A DNA stretch of 64,000 nucleotides. Origin: Filosporella fistucella. Its lineage: Eukaryota > Ascomycota > Leotiomycetes > Helotiales. Made by a program: the position numbers and the translations under genes. The DNA lies in NCBI GenBank assembly GCA_030077755.1, contig JAQJZZ010000007.1, positions 1,798,001 through 1,862,000 of the forward strand. Reading direction: 5' to 3'. Of this stretch, positions 44,898 through 56,728 are shown in pieces. The first letter of the stretch is position 1; the number at the start of each line of letters is the position of its first letter. Below the pieces are notes generated by a model. The model was not told where the DNA came from. It searched no databases and worked only from the letters and a program-made list of their open reading frames with translations.

Positions 44898-46668
44898 ATG
44901 CGTTCTTCTCTCATTCTCGGGGCCATGGTCCCTCTTGTTCTAGCATGCGACAACGCTGCTAACGATGCCTGCGCATATGCTTTCACAGCCTCAGCTGGAA
45001 TCGCTGCTCCTTTCTGCGCCACATACACAACCGCTGTTTCAACGGCAACTTCAGATCTCCCCGCGTTCGCGACAGCTTGCGCCAATAAGCCTAAGAAGTT
45101 GAGCAGTGCGTGCAGTTGTTTGCACGTTGCAACCACTCTTCAAACTTCCGTGAGAAGTAATAGCACTTCTGTATCAGCACCTCTCAGTACTGGAAATGCT
45201 TGCCCAGCCAAGAATACAGTCGCTTCCGCATCTCGAAATGCTACGATTTCTGAGGTAGCTTTGAAGGCTAGCTCTTCAGTTGTTGTCTCCTCGATTCCCT
45301 CCACAGCTGTCTCTTCCCCAAAAACAACAGTTGCTTCCACCTCATTAGGAAAGCCTACATCATCCTCAATCGCCGCATCTGCAATCCCAGTTTCAACTTC
45401 TGTTCCCGTCGTAGCGGCTACCAGTGCTGCGGCAGTCGGAGATGCGCCAGCAAGCTGTACAGCAACTGAGTATGCTCAAATCACCTCCGTCGTGGCAGCT
45501 TGCACAAACATGGTTCTCTCCGGAATTTCCGCTCCAGCTTCAAGCACAATCGATCTCTCAGCACTCAAAGATGGCTCTACTGTCACATTCGCTGGCGAGA
45601 CAGTGAGTTGTCTCCCCTCATCGTTTCAAGCCAATACTAACCCCCAACCAGACTTTCGGCACAACAGTCAACTCCGATTTCGATCCCATCTACATCGGCG
45701 GTAACTCCGTAACCATCACTGGAGCTCCAGGGCACGTCATAAACGGCAACGGTCCAGCATACTGGGACGGTGAAGGCTCCAACGGCGGAACAGACAAGCC
45801 CGATCATTTCATCGTTCTGCACAAAATGACCAATTCCGTAGTCTCCAATCTGAACATCAAGAACTGGCCTGTTCACTGCTTTGACGTCACCGGCTGTGAC
45901 GGCTTGACCATAACTGGTCTTATGTTAAACAATACCGAAGGCGATGCGCCGAACAGTGCCTCGGGTTCAAAAGCAGCGGCGCATAATAGCGATGGATTTG
46001 ATTTCTCGTCGTCGAATAATGTGGTTTTGAGCGATACGGTCGTGATGAATCAGGATGATTGTGTGGCTGTTACGTCGGGAGTTAATGTGACTGTCACTGG
46101 AATGACATGTTCAGGAGGTCATGGGTTGAGTATTGGAAGTGTTGGTGGGAAGAGCAATAATGTGGTTTCCGGTATCACATTTAGTGATTCGAGTGTGAGT
46201 GATAGTCAGAATGGGTGTCGTATCAAGAGCAATTCGGGTACGACAGGTAGTGTATGTTCCTCAGCTGCTTTGAACCTTGTTGATAGAATGCTGACCAGAA
46301 ATAGATTGAAAACATCGTATACAAGAACATCAAACTTTCAGGTATCTCTGACTACGGCATCGACGTCCAGCAAGATTATCTCAATGGAGGACCTACTGGC
46401 ACACCAACAAACGGTGTCACTATCGCTGGAGTATCGTTCGAGAACGTAACTGGAACTGCAACAAGTGATGCATACAATTACTGTAAGCCTTTCCGCCACT
46501 TGCTGAGAACACAGCGTGTGAAAGAGCAGAGAGGAATTGAAACTGACAAACCTTCTAGACATCCTTTGCGGTACAGGCTGCTCAGACTTCACGTTCACAG
46601 ACGTCGCCATTTCTGGCGGTGGCAAGACATCATCTTGCAACTTCCCATCTACAGGATGCCCTGCCTAG
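44898..46668 (+). CDS. Endopolygalacturonase (GH28) with N-terminal extension
   Basis: Four exons (44898-45602, 45652-46251, 46305-46482, 46559-46668; introns 49, 53 and 76 nt) give 530 aa. The second in-frame ATG is used because it starts a signal peptide ([16 protein letters not shown]); an ATG 12 bases upstream would lengthen it by four residues. Residues ~16-75 hold six cysteines ([31 protein letters not shown]), then a ~120-residue Ser/Thr/Ala linker. The GH28 right-handed beta helix starts near residue 205. The catalytic motifs are present: HNSDGFD (~345), QDDCVA (~369), GHGLSIGS (~392) and RIKS (~427). It should hydrolyse alpha-1,4-galacturonan in pectin outside the cell. Most fungal endo-PGs are ~360-380 aa, so the extension is unusual. 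Confidence 0.88.
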
Positions 46669-47106
46669 ATTCTTCTCAGCTATCCTCTTCAACACCCACA
46701 ACCATTACATTTCTCGTGTAAGACTCGAGATGAATTCTGCGCCTGAAAAGTGAGAGATTGGGAGCCACTTGGGTAGGCATTTCGATGTGTGTTATTTTGT
46801 TGTAGAGATATTTTGTACATAGACTTCAATTTCGATTCTTGACCTTTCAACTTTTCCAATACTTGGGAGAAAGGTGGCGTGAACATAGAATTCGAAGGAG
46901 GGGGACTAACTGTGATGAATAATTAGCTGGGAATGATCCTGATCATGGATTAAAGGGAAATTCTGTTTACACGTAACTGTCCCCACGCTCTTCGATGCTC
47001 TCCCAGCACTTAGAGAGTTGCAAAGCAGGAGTCTTTTCCGAAGATTCGTTATGGCGATGAGGTAATTTTACACATCTTTTTCATTTGTTTATTCATTCAT
47101 TCATTT
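46669..47106. other. Convergent intergenic region
   Basis: About 440 bases between the stop codons of convergent genes. Nothing else is seen. Confidence 0.4.
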
Positions 47107-48269
47107 CTATAGTGTCGACTTCGGCGGCGAGTCTTCTAGCAAATTGGTGAATGCGATATGCACCTCTTCCGTCAGATCACTAGCTTGTAGACTCCGTCCC
47201 TTCTTCGCAAATGCTAATCTCGAGCATTCCTACCACGTATTAGCAATCTTCTTCTCAACCAAAGCAGAACGGGATAACTCACCCTCGTAATACAGCTTCC
47301 CCCAAAAGCCGCCAAAGCCAAAAGCTCACCTTCTCCAAATCCGCCCTCAACCTCCCATAATCCCTCCAGGTACGCCTTCCTCCACCCCAAAAACGTAGCC
47401 AAACACCCCGTCAGCGTATCTCCTTGTCCTCCACTCCTTTTCAACCCACCCTCAACATCCACCACAAAAGTCTGTTCCCCATTACTAACCCAATCATTTT
47501 CCCCCTTCTGTAATATCGTGACCCCTCCAAACGCCTTCGCCAGCGTCTCAGCCCCCTTTCCCTCCTCCAATTTATCCATATCAATCCCTTTACTTTTACA
47601 CAAGCGACCAAATTCCACCACATTCGGGGTGAGAATACATTCTTTATAACCTTGTACCAACTCAGGATTATTCTGCGCAAGTGCGAGGCCGTCTGCGTCA
47701 AGTATGAAAGGCATATTTTCTTTACGCGCTGCTTGTATGACTTTTGCGCACACTTCTTGCATTAATTTATCTCTGCCTAGTCCGGGGCCGATTACTAGGA
47801 CGTGTAAACGCGGGAGCATATCGATTACTGTGGAGGCAATTGAGGAGGAGCTTTCGGAGGAGGAGGCATGTGTAGATTGGCGCATGAGAGGGTGGACCAT
47901 AAGGTTAGGAGAATAGGTTTTTATTACTTGAGCGGCGCCAGGTTCGCAGATAACGTGGGACTGGAGATGGGAGTTAGTATATTAGGTGTATGCGGGGGAA
48001 GGAGAATACCATATCTGCACCTAGTTTCGCGCTGGCCATTGCAGAGAAATACGGTGCGCCGGTATAATCTTCACTTCCTCCTATCACAGCTACTCTTCCC
48101 ATTTGTCCTGAAAGATATTAGTATCTGCATTCATACTCCGAACCAATCCCTAGAATACTGAGCAGATACCTTTGTGGAATTTCTCTAGCATGGGCGGCAC
48201 CATCTTCCTGACTTTTAACAGGATATCTCTCGTAGCTTTCGACATCTCGGCGGGTTTCTGTGAGGACAT
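47107..48269 (-). CDS. ATP-dependent (S)-NAD(P)H-hydrate dehydratase
   Basis: Minus-strand exons 48269-48170, 48107-48010, 47960-47283 and 47229-47107 (introns 62, 49 and 53 nt) give 332 aa. It is the CARKD/YjeF C-terminal (ribokinase-like) domain alone, without the epimerase domain, as usual in fungi. Marks: [57 protein letters not shown] with the catalytic Asp, and GRSLQASDL at the end. It repairs NADHX and NADPHX, the hydrated damaged forms of the cofactors, using ATP. A mitochondrial or cytosolic form cannot be separated from this start. The short N-terminus shows no clear targeting peptide. Confidence 0.9.
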
Positions 48270-48860
48270 TGGAAGTATCAGAGGAGAATTAGGGAGGTCG
48301 GGAGATAGAGGAGGTTGTTGTCTTTGAGCAATTGCTAAGGGAGGAGATGTGTCGAGGTGGGATGTGAATTATGGGATGATGTCACGGAAGCGGCCGCCTG
48401 GATATCAGCGTCTGATTGAGCCCCTGAAGACGGAGAGAGGTCCGGAATAGATGTCAGCATCATCCATAATTAAATTAAATTTTCTATCGGGGATAATATG
48501 TATCGAGTCAGAGCGACATTGTGTATTTCGGGCTGTGTATTTGCTTTGGTCTGAATTAATGATGTTGAGAAATGACATCCATTTCTAAGATGCAGATTCC
48601 ATGTGAGCACTAACAATCCTAGGTCCTCGATAATTGCAACATCCAACCCTGAATAAGGAATATCATCTTCTATTTCTCCAAATATCAGCTCTGAATAATA
48701 TTTCTCACCATTATGATATACTGTATCTCCCTAATATAGCTACCAATCTTCAACACAAGATAAAGTCACGACTGAAGTCCAGAAACTAGATTATTCTCCT
48801 TTCATTAAAAACTACAACTATCTAAAATAATCTTCTCTTCATAATCATAACCTCATCATC
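48270..48860. other. Intergenic
   Basis: About 590 bases upstream of the hydrate dehydratase, so its promoter. No further feature is recognised. Confidence 0.4.
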
Positions 48861-50801
48861 TCAAATCAATTCAACCTCCAACAACAAGCTCGGCACTCCA
48901 CTGAAGTTGGCAGGCATAGTATAAGTGAAATTCCAGAACTCAAAATCACTGTGAATGATCAGCATATACTCTCAATCCCTCCACACTTCCCCAATATCAC
49001 GAAAATCAAAGAAGGGGGTATAACTTACTTCACAGGAGAATAAGCACCACCATACGACCCAGCCCATCCAATAGTATAATTAGGATTTACATTTCCAGAG
49101 ACGTGGACAGAAAGACCCTGGACGTCGGACCAGGAGAGAACATCTTTCTTTGCCTTGAAGGGCGAGACGACGAAGGAGAAGACGGAACTAGAGCTTCCGA
49201 GGGGATAGGTTAGGTTGAGGGTGTTGGCTGTAGCGACAGCGGTGACGGCAGACTCAGTTGCGCGGAGCTGGGATATATTAGTATGTAATTCCATTCAAGA
49301 AAGAAGCAACGCAAGAGATGAATAAGCCAGAGGAGGAGAAACATACATTAATCCACCCAACACCATTCCCAGTCTCCCATTGAATCACCGCCGGGTTAAA
49401 GGTATTAGGATTAATAGCCGGTCCTCCAATAACCGTCTCATTGAAAGTCTCAGCTCCAATACTGATATTATTCGCCAACCAGGCTGTAATGTTCCTGGGA
49501 TAGATATCGAAAGGCGGCGAGAAAGCAGAGGACTTGAAAGTGTGCTCGCCGCTGAAAGTCTTGAGTTTCTTGACGACGGATTTGGGAATGATGCTGTTTT
49601 GGAAAGAGGACATGACGGCGAAGATGGGTCCGTATGCGAAATCGGCGACGTGGGAGAGTGCTGTTGTCTGATTTTGGGTTAGTAGTAGGCTTGCAGTAGA
49701 CGGAAATGATCATACCTTTGGAATGATAGATGATTTATCCTTGCCAACGATGTTCCATAAATGCAGCGCCATCAGACTCAGATATCGATTCATATCAAAT
49801 CCATAAGAGCGATCCCACGGACCAGCAATGTTTTTAAGTTGTGGATGCCACAGCTCAGAGACAGCTTCCCATGTATACTCCATCATTCTCTGTCCATTTT
49901 GCTTCATGATCGAATCATCTGGAAGATACTTAGCCCAGAGAGAAAGAGCGAAGAGTGAAACCCCGGTATAAGTGCCAGAATTGAATTCCGAGAGAGTATT
50001 CGCACGATTGAATAGATCCAGGATATCGGTAGCATATTTCTCGCCAGAGATTGTCATGTTGGAGTCATTGAGACGGCGGCCTGTCCAGCCTGCTGTGAAT
50101 GCTCGCATGAGGGACTGGAATGGTCAGCATTCTTTCAATGACCGCTATCAGAGTGACATACCGGATTTGTATAAGCCGGATACAGATTATCACTGTCTAC
50201 ACCTCCAACCCTGTACTCATCACCTTTGGTAGCATTGAATAGCGATTCCTCAAGCAAAGCAGTAACCTTAGGCGAGATCAGATGGCCAAACTCTTCCAAC
50301 CCGATGATGAAAGCAGTTCCAATAAAGCCTCTCCAATTCGGATCCCAAGAATTGTAAATCTTGGCTGGGTAATACGAAGCACCAACAATCGGCTCCTCTG
50401 GTTCTTGTTGATAATCACCATACCTTTACATTTCTCGTTAGCTTCCACGCTTTTGAAAATGCGTCTCTAAAAACTCACCACTGATCTTTAGGATCCTTAA
50501 ACTGCCCCGCGATGACATTCGTGAAAATGTCCTCTGCGTACTTAACATCCTTTCCCTCATTCCTAGCCAACAACCCAATAGCATACCAGGCCGAACTCCT
50601 CGTCTCATGTCTCAATGCCGCCGTGGAGGAAACATCGAAGAGGTATCCAGCATCAGCATCATAATACCTATCCAACCAATCCATTGACTCCGTAAACAGA
50701 CTCTGTGCATTTTTAGGAAGAGTTGAAACATAAGATTTAGAGCATGTCGCTGGGATAGCCAGCAGAGAAGCCAGCTGGAGGGTTCGGAGGAGAGAAAACA
50801 T
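48861..50801 (-). CDS. Secreted (alpha/alpha)6-barrel-like protein
   Basis: Minus-strand exons 50801-50479, 50423-50162, 50114-49716, 49667-49347, 49267-49029 and 48948-48861 (introns 55, 47, 48, 79 and 80 nt) give 543 aa; every join keeps the frame. The signal peptide is MFSLLRTLQLASLLAIPATC. Motifs are DAGYLFDVSSTAALRHETRSSAW, GQFKDPKDQWYGDYQQEPE, WDPNWRGFIGTAFI and GGVDSDNLYPAYTNPSLMRAF. The regular helical pairs and Trp/Asp-rich loops resemble a six-hairpin glycosidase or lyase fold. A beta-rich C-terminal part follows, with many N-glycosylation sequons. It is a conserved type of ascomycete secreted protein. Substrate and catalytic residues are not known to me. Confidence 0.72.
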
Positions 50802-51593
50802 TATGATGAATGAGAAAACAATTAAATGTTCTGCCTCTAGAAACAGTCATATGAAGGAATAAGGAACTTTTATACTAACCTTCCCACGCATCTGTCAAAC
50901 TTAATTCAGTAATAGAAACTACCCCTCTCCCAGCACCGCGTTATCTAGCCATATTACTCGTACACCCCGCCATCCACTCTCGGAGTACTCTCAGGAACGG
51001 AAAAGTAGGTAAGGTTTTCCCTGACTAGTTCTTCTACACCGGCTTTTGAGGCCAAGAATATAGTGAAGCCGAGATGATGGTCTGTCTATCGCTTTCTTGC
51101 AGGGTTGTTGTACCCCGGGGACACTAGACAATTACGGTATGGTATCTGATTGTAGATAGTTTCGGTCTTCTGTCCGAATATCACCGCGTTTGCCGATGCG
51201 GGGAAATAGGTCGATACGTTACATTACCGCTTGTCGGCCCAGATACTCGGAATTTGATTGATTGTTTAGATGAAGATGGGGAGAGGAGAAGATAGGAGGG
51301 TTTCCAAGAGGCTGGGAAATGAAAAGGTTTGATATGCAGGTACGCAGTCAGGTGAATTATTAAACGCGACCGAGGCATGCGACATCAGACGGAAAAACTT
51401 ACGTTCGCCGTGATATACTCCAGGATTCCCTAGCGGGATATCCGGTGACAAGGTTTGGGCGCGATATTAATTTAAGGAAAGTCAATAATTATGAAGAATT
51501 TAATTTTGTTGTCAAGTAATTCGAACTCATTCGGAATTGCTTGTGCAATCGAGGAATCATATTCAGCTTCCAAGATGGCATCGATTGTGGATT
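50802..51593. other. Intergenic
   Basis: About 790 bases containing the promoter of the secreted protein gene and the 3' flank of SelO. No other feature is supported. Confidence 0.4.
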
Positions 51594-53522
51594 CTACGAT
51601 GAGCACGAACATTGCATCGCCCTATCATACTTCGGTACATCTCCACAAAACCTCTCTTCTTCCTTCTCATCCCATCCCCAACTGTCCTCAAAAGGATTCA
51701 AAGCCATATTCATAACCTTATCTAAAATCTCTCTTTCTCCTCCCTTCTCAACTCTTTTGATCAATTCATCCAACACCCAATTCTTGGGGATGAATTTAGG
51801 GTTGACTTTTTTCATCTCGATGTTTCTAGCTTCATCGTCGCCATTTGGTCCCCAATCTTCGTATACACGAGCACTCCATTTCTCGAGCCAGTCTGAGATA
51901 CGTTTACGTGCAGCATCTTCGGTATTTAGACCTGTAACGCCTTCGTGGTGGAAGAAAATGCCTGCTGCTTCTTTTCTCTGCTCCTCTGTTTCTAGATCCG
52001 AGACTTTGAAGTTACTCAGTTTGCGGAAGAATTGATTGAAATCTAGTTCCATGGCTTCCATTGTGTCGAGAAGCTCACTGAATAGGATTTCAAAATCGGA
52101 TTCTTTGTGTGTCTTCAGACCCAGTCGCGCAGTCATAAGTCGCTTGTACTCTTCCAAGAAGACAGCTTTGAATTCCTCTCCAGTACGGGTAATAAGTGCT
52201 TCAGCTCGAGAAACAAGGTCATCAGCATTTTCCTGCCTCACTCCCTTCTCTACGAATTCTTCGGCATCAACATTGGCACCAATACCGATTAGCTCTCCTA
52301 GTGATTCTCCTAGGCGAACAAGATTCCACCAGATGATGGTAGGTTGATTTCGATATGAATACCGAAGCATGTGATCATCGTGATTCGGGGTATAATTAGG
52401 ATCAAAATTGTCGAGGAAAGCAAAAGGACCAAAATCAATGGACAGCCCAAAGATAGATGTATTATCCGTGTTCAAAACACCATTCGTGAATGCGTATGCC
52501 TGCCACGCTGCCACTGTCTTAGCGTTTCGACGAACAATCTCTCGATAAAGCCTCGTGAATCTGTTCTCTTCAAGGCCTGCTGGTCCTTCAATAGTATCCC
52601 TCCCTATTCCAGAACCAAGTGGTCCACCATGATTACCATCTTCTGAAGGATTTCGAGCGGGAAGAGATTCCCATCCATCAAAGACATTTTCAGCAATATA
52701 TGTCGACAGAGTTCTGATCAGATCTCTATCTCCACGGGCGCGCAGTATATCAAAAGTCCCTATCCGTAACCAAGATTGAGCAAATCGAGCCACGATCGCA
52801 CCAGGCTCAATGGTTTCTCGTCGCACTTTGGAATGAGGTAATAGTGTAAGAGACAGCGCTCGAGTAGTAGGTATTTTAAGAGCATTCAAAGCCTCCGAAA
52901 CCACAAATTCCCGTATACTTGATCTCAACACGGCCTTCCCATCTGCGAATCTCGAATAGGGCGTAATACCCGCTCCTTTCAGTTGTAATTCGTATCTTGT
53001 CTTCGTGTTTGGATTCGTGGTTTCAAAGAGCGATATGGCTCGACCGTCACCTAATTGACCAGCCCATGACCCAAATTGCCATCCGCCATAGCACTGTGCC
53101 CATGGGTATCCTCCCTCTTCTTTCTCTGTATCCCACCCAAGTAGCCTATTACCAGCTACTGTCTGACGAAACTCTTCAGTCTTCTCTTCGCCATCCTTTA
53201 TGCCCAAATCTCTCATGCCAGCTGGACTAACAGCCAATAGTTCTGGCTCTTTCTGTTCCTCCGGTCTCACCCAAGTAAACAAAGCTCCCTTAACCTGTCG
53301 AGGCTCGATATCTTCTCTTGGAGTTTTATGGGAGGCGGCCGGAGTAGGAAATTTCGCGTCTGCAGGTAATGAAGAAGTGAACGTCCACGTCTTTGGCAGA
53401 TCTGCCAGGGAAGTTCCATTGGACGGCGTGCTATTCGAGGCACTGCCATTTGATAAATGAGCAGCCATTTGGGCCAGTCGCATGCGGGGTACCGGAGGTC
53501 TAGAAAGCAGTCGTGAAATCAT
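51594..53522 (-). CDS. SelO-type protein adenylyltransferase (YdiU/UPF0061)
   Basis: A single exon of 642 aa; the start is the first true ATG (MISRLLSRPP), two codons inside the open frame. The basic, Arg-rich N-terminus is likely a mitochondrial presequence. SelO marks: GWQFGSWAGQLGDGRA, ELQLKGAGITPYSRFADGKA, RSSIREFVVSEAL, NTDNTSIFGLSIDFGPF and the LDNFDP loop. SelO has a pseudokinase fold that binds ATP inverted and transfers AMP to Ser/Thr/Tyr of target proteins, with a role in mitochondrial redox balance. The C-terminus CSCSS has Cys at the position that is selenocysteine in animal SelO. It is divergent from the aldo-keto reductase, 331 bases away. Confidence 0.92.
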   Translation of the reverse strand: MISRLLSRPPVPRMRLAQMAAHLSNGSASNSTPSNGTSLADLPKTWTFTSSLPADAKFPTPAASHKTPREDIEPRQVKGALFTWVRPEEQKEPELLAVSPAGMRDLGIKDGEEKTEEFRQTVAGNRLLGWDTEKEEGGYPWAQCYGGWQFGSWAGQLGDGRAISLFETTNPNTKTRYELQLKGAGITPYSRFADGKAVLRSSIREFVVSEALNALKIPTTRALSLTLLPHSKVRRETIEPGAIVARFAQSWLRIGTFDILRARGDRDLIRTLSTYIAENVFDGWESLPARNPSEDGNHGGPLGSGIGRDTIEGPAGLEENRFTRLYREIVRRNAKTVAAWQAYAFTNGVLNTDNTSIFGLSIDFGPFAFLDNFDPNYTPNHDDHMLRYSYRNQPTIIWWNLVRLGESLGELIGIGANVDAEEFVEKGVRQENADDLVSRAEALITRTGEEFKAVFLEEYKRLMTARLGLKTHKESDFEILFSELLDTMEAMELDFNQFFRKLSNFKVSDLETEEQRKEAAGIFFHHEGVTGLNTEDAARKRISDWLEKWSARVYEDWGPNGDDEARNIEMKKVNPKFIPKNWVLDELIKRVEKGGEREILDKVMNMALNPFEDSWGWDEKEEERFCGDVPKYDRAMQCSCSS

Positions 53523-53853
53523 ATACAATGAAGCTGAAATATCTCTTGCGAGAGTATTAATATGTAAAGGATCGGATAAAAAGATAGAGAGGCAAAGAGA
53601 TCTTCAACTATGACTGAGCGGAAAAGGATAAAAAGTTGCTGACAGAGCTTCAAGGTCTCGGCCTCAAGTTTTGGTGGCAACGCAAGCTGTCTGAGAAAGG
53701 CATGGTTTATCAAATCTGCCGCGTTTCACCGCCGCTGGATGGATATGACGAAATGTGGGGTCTCGATTTGGAGATTCAAAAACAGAAACCCACTCTTGTA
53801 ACCTACTGCTGAATAATATCAGAATCAAAATTGACTGGAATCAAATTCTTGAC
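53523..53853. promoter_or_regulatory. Shared promoter of SelO and aldo-keto reductase
   Basis: 331 bases between divergent start codons. No specific factor site is claimed. Both products are linked to oxidative or carbonyl metabolism, so shared control is plausible. Confidence 0.4.
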
Positions 53854-55011
53854 ATGATAAGTAGAACTTCAACTCTTCTCTTAAGAAATTCAAAAATCAC
53901 TTCTTTGCAAAACCTTCGGGCCTTCTCGCTTTCTTCTAAAAGTCACTACCAAACTACTACCCCATTCATGAATTCATCAACAGCAGCATATCAAACCTCT
54001 CACGCAGCTGGAGACTCAGCTGCACCTCCAAAGCAAATGGGAGCTATTCAAAACCTTAAACTTAATGATGGAAATGAAATACCAATGGTACGTCAAACTC
54101 TCAGAATTGACTTTCGGACCCTGTTGACATCTGCAGCTGGGATACGGACTAGGAACAGCTAGATACAAGCCTGATCCCAATGCTCCTGATGACCCAGAGA
54201 TTGTCAGATTGGTAGTCATGGCCATCAAAGCCGGATATTACCATCTCGACGGAGCAGAAGGTATATCCTCTCCCCTTTCCAATATCTCCCACTAACTCCC
54301 CCAGTCTACGGCAACGAATCCGAACTCGGCAAAGGAATAAAAGAATCCGGTATCCCACGCGAAAAACTCTACATCACGACCAAGATCTCGGGGACAAAAG
54401 TACAAAACACCCTTGAAGCATTCGATTTATCACTCAAGAAACTAGGTCTAGAATACGTAGACCAATATCTAATCCACGCCCCTTTCTTCGCAACCTCAGA
54501 CTCGGATCTCCAAGCCAAATGGGCAGACATGGAAGCCATCCACGCGTCTGGAAAAGCGAGAAGTATCGGGGTATCTAATTTCCTGCAACCGCAACTAGAA
54601 GCTATCCTGAAAACAGCAAAGATAATTCCAGCTATCAATCAGATAGAATATCATCCCTATCTCCAACACGGAGATCTGCTTTCTTTCCATCAGAAACACG
54701 GTATCGCTACCTCAGCATACGGACCTTTAACAGCAGCTGTAAAAGCTAAGCCGGGACCATTGGATAGTACATATGAGGCATTGGCGAGGAAATATGGGGT
54801 TACGCCTGGAGAGATAGCACTTAGATGGTGTATTGATCAGGGGGTTGTGGCGTTGAGTACTAGTGCTAGTGAGCAGAGGTTGAAACAGTATCAGAAGATT
54901 GCGCTGTTTAAACTTACTCCGAAAGAGGTGCAGGAGATTAAAGAGAGGGGGCTGGAGAAACATTATAGAGGTTTTTGGCAGGATAGGTTTGGGAAGGATG
55001 ATCGTTCGTAG
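53854..55011 (+). CDS. Aldo-keto reductase
   Basis: Exons 53854-54087, 54137-54260 and 54305-55011 (introns 49 and 44 nt) give 354 aa. The first ~60 residues form a basic, Ser/Arg-rich leader ([14 protein letters not shown]), probably a mitochondrial presequence; an internal ATG (MNSST) could give a cytosolic form. Active-site tetrad: Asp in HLDGAEVYGNE, Tyr in the same motif, Lys in TTKIS and His in LIHAPF. Cofactor loops are [16 protein letters not shown] and SAYGPL. It should reduce aldehydes or ketones with NAD(P)H. The subfamily resembles fungal AKR3-like enzymes, but the substrate is unknown. Confidence 0.9.
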
Positions 55012-55723
55012 GGGGGAGGAGGTGGATGAAAGGGGTTTATAAGGCGTGGGGAGATGAGAGAGATGAGAGATGATAGATAACTTGGGTAGCATTATAGGCG
55101 TAGAATACACCACATGGGCTAGCAAGGTGCTAAATCTGCATTGTCTGCTCGTGCTACTCGTGGAGAGGCGGCCATTCTCCCCGAGGAGTCAGTTTCATTG
55201 GATAGAAAGATAAACATCACCTCTGTCACTCTCATTCTGTACCCTCCTTGTAAGAGTGTCACAGCTATTAGATAACATGATATCAGAAAACATACGTCCA
55301 TTAAAGCCAAGTAGTGCTGGAGAGCCTTTGTGATTAAGCTGATGGCAATGTGAAATTGTAGACTAATAGTGCCAAAGACGGTATGCCTGATATATGCAAG
55401 TGAAATTGTAAGAAATAAGGCAAACATCCCGAGGAAATGGAGGAATATCAGAGACGAATTATGTAGAGCGTTCGTCAAACAGGATGAGAGGAAATTGGCG
55501 GGATGGATACAGTCTTAGCAAGGTAATTGAAAGTATCAGCAGAAAATATGCCATGCATTAACTTGAGCAAAGCGAATGTCGCTGAACGTCTATTGACGAA
55601 ATAACACCAAGGATCTCCAAACTCCAGCCCTTGAATCCCGCTCGACTCTGGTATCTACCGCATCATAACGCCTCTCCTCGGAAGAAATTCCCCAGCTATA
55701 AACGCCCTAGCAAGGAAATAAAA
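55012..55723. other. Intergenic
   Basis: About 710 bases between convergent genes. A minus-strand frame here (55478-55119) encodes a hydrophobic peptide but begins with TTG, and it is not supported. Confidence 0.4.
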
Positions 55724-56728
55724 TCATCGACTTCCCCTCCTAGCCTCGTCCAAACTCCCACGCCTACCCTGCTGCACGCCGACCACACCAGGAATAGGCA
55801 TCCCATTACTCAACCTCCTAATCTCTCCCATCGCAGGTCCGGTACCTGGTCCCGCCATCCCTCCAGCATTCCCTCCAGCAACAGTCACATCCCCACCCCT
55901 CGCCACCTGCCTCTCAAGAGCACTTTGATAATAATCAAGTACTTTCTTACATTCCAAATCATAGCATTCTAAATCCGTGGTGCCTCTTACAATCAATTCC
56001 GTGAGATCTCGTCTCAATTTCGTGATAATTTCGTTCCGGCTCTTAGACGTGGAATTCTGAGAGGTTGTTCTGGATGTCGGATTGGAGGAATAGGGAGGAT
56101 GGTTTAGTTGCTGAGATTGAGCTTGACCTTGAGATTGGAAAGGTGAAAATGGTTGAGAAAGAGGAATGGGAATAGGTACTACCATCCCATCGACCCCAAA
56201 ACCAGCTTTGATCTCAAAATCCTCTCCTTTCCTAGCTTTCTCCCTCACTCTTCCAAACATTTCCTCTACAGCTTTTTTCTCCTCCCTTTTCGTTTTCTCT
56301 TCTGCGTTTCCATATTGTAGTTCGGGAGCCAAAGAAGCGAGATCAGCTTTTGCGGCTATGATAAGTGCATCTGCTCGGCTTTTGAGAGAGGAATAGATGG
56401 AATATCGAGTTAGAGATTGTTGGTCTGAGACGTTTTGCAGGATTGTGCGTAGTTTTGCTGGGATGGAGGTTGGGTGCGGTGTTGGGGGGAAGGAGGTAAG
56501 GGGCAGGAAGAGGGAGGGGGCTAGGGAGAACTAGGGTGGGGTTTGTTAGTTAGTTTTGATGGAGTTCGAGGAAGAGAGGAATGATAGAATGTGAGAAGAT
56601 GGAGAGAGTATATACGATATCACGTGTTAAGCGTCCAAAAGAAAGGAAATGATCCAGACAAAGAGAAGTGAGACAAGTAGAAAGCTTACTGGGACATCCA
56701 ATATCTCATTCTCCGGCACTTGCGCCAT
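55724..56728 (-). CDS. Conserved-looking helical protein, unknown
   Basis: Minus-strand exons 56728-56690 and 56530-55724 (159-nt intron, GTAAGC ... CCCTAG, phase 0) give 281 aa. The start MAQVPENEILDVP is on its own small exon. The second exon begins FSLAPSLFLPLTSFPP and then is strongly helical (ARTIL-like helix, SLKSRADALIIAAKADLASL), charged, and disordered near Gln/Ser-rich residues 170-190. A further helix pair follows (RRDLTELIVRG, ECKKVLDYYQSALERQ), then a Gly-rich tail. There is no signal peptide or TM. I do not recognise the family. The helical-disordered pattern resembles subunits of nuclear complexes, which is only an impression. Confidence 0.55.

Noticed and set aside
55119..55478. 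Hydrophobic 119-codon minus-strand frame
   Set aside because: It begins with TTG and only an internal ATG exists; no splice partner or family was found.
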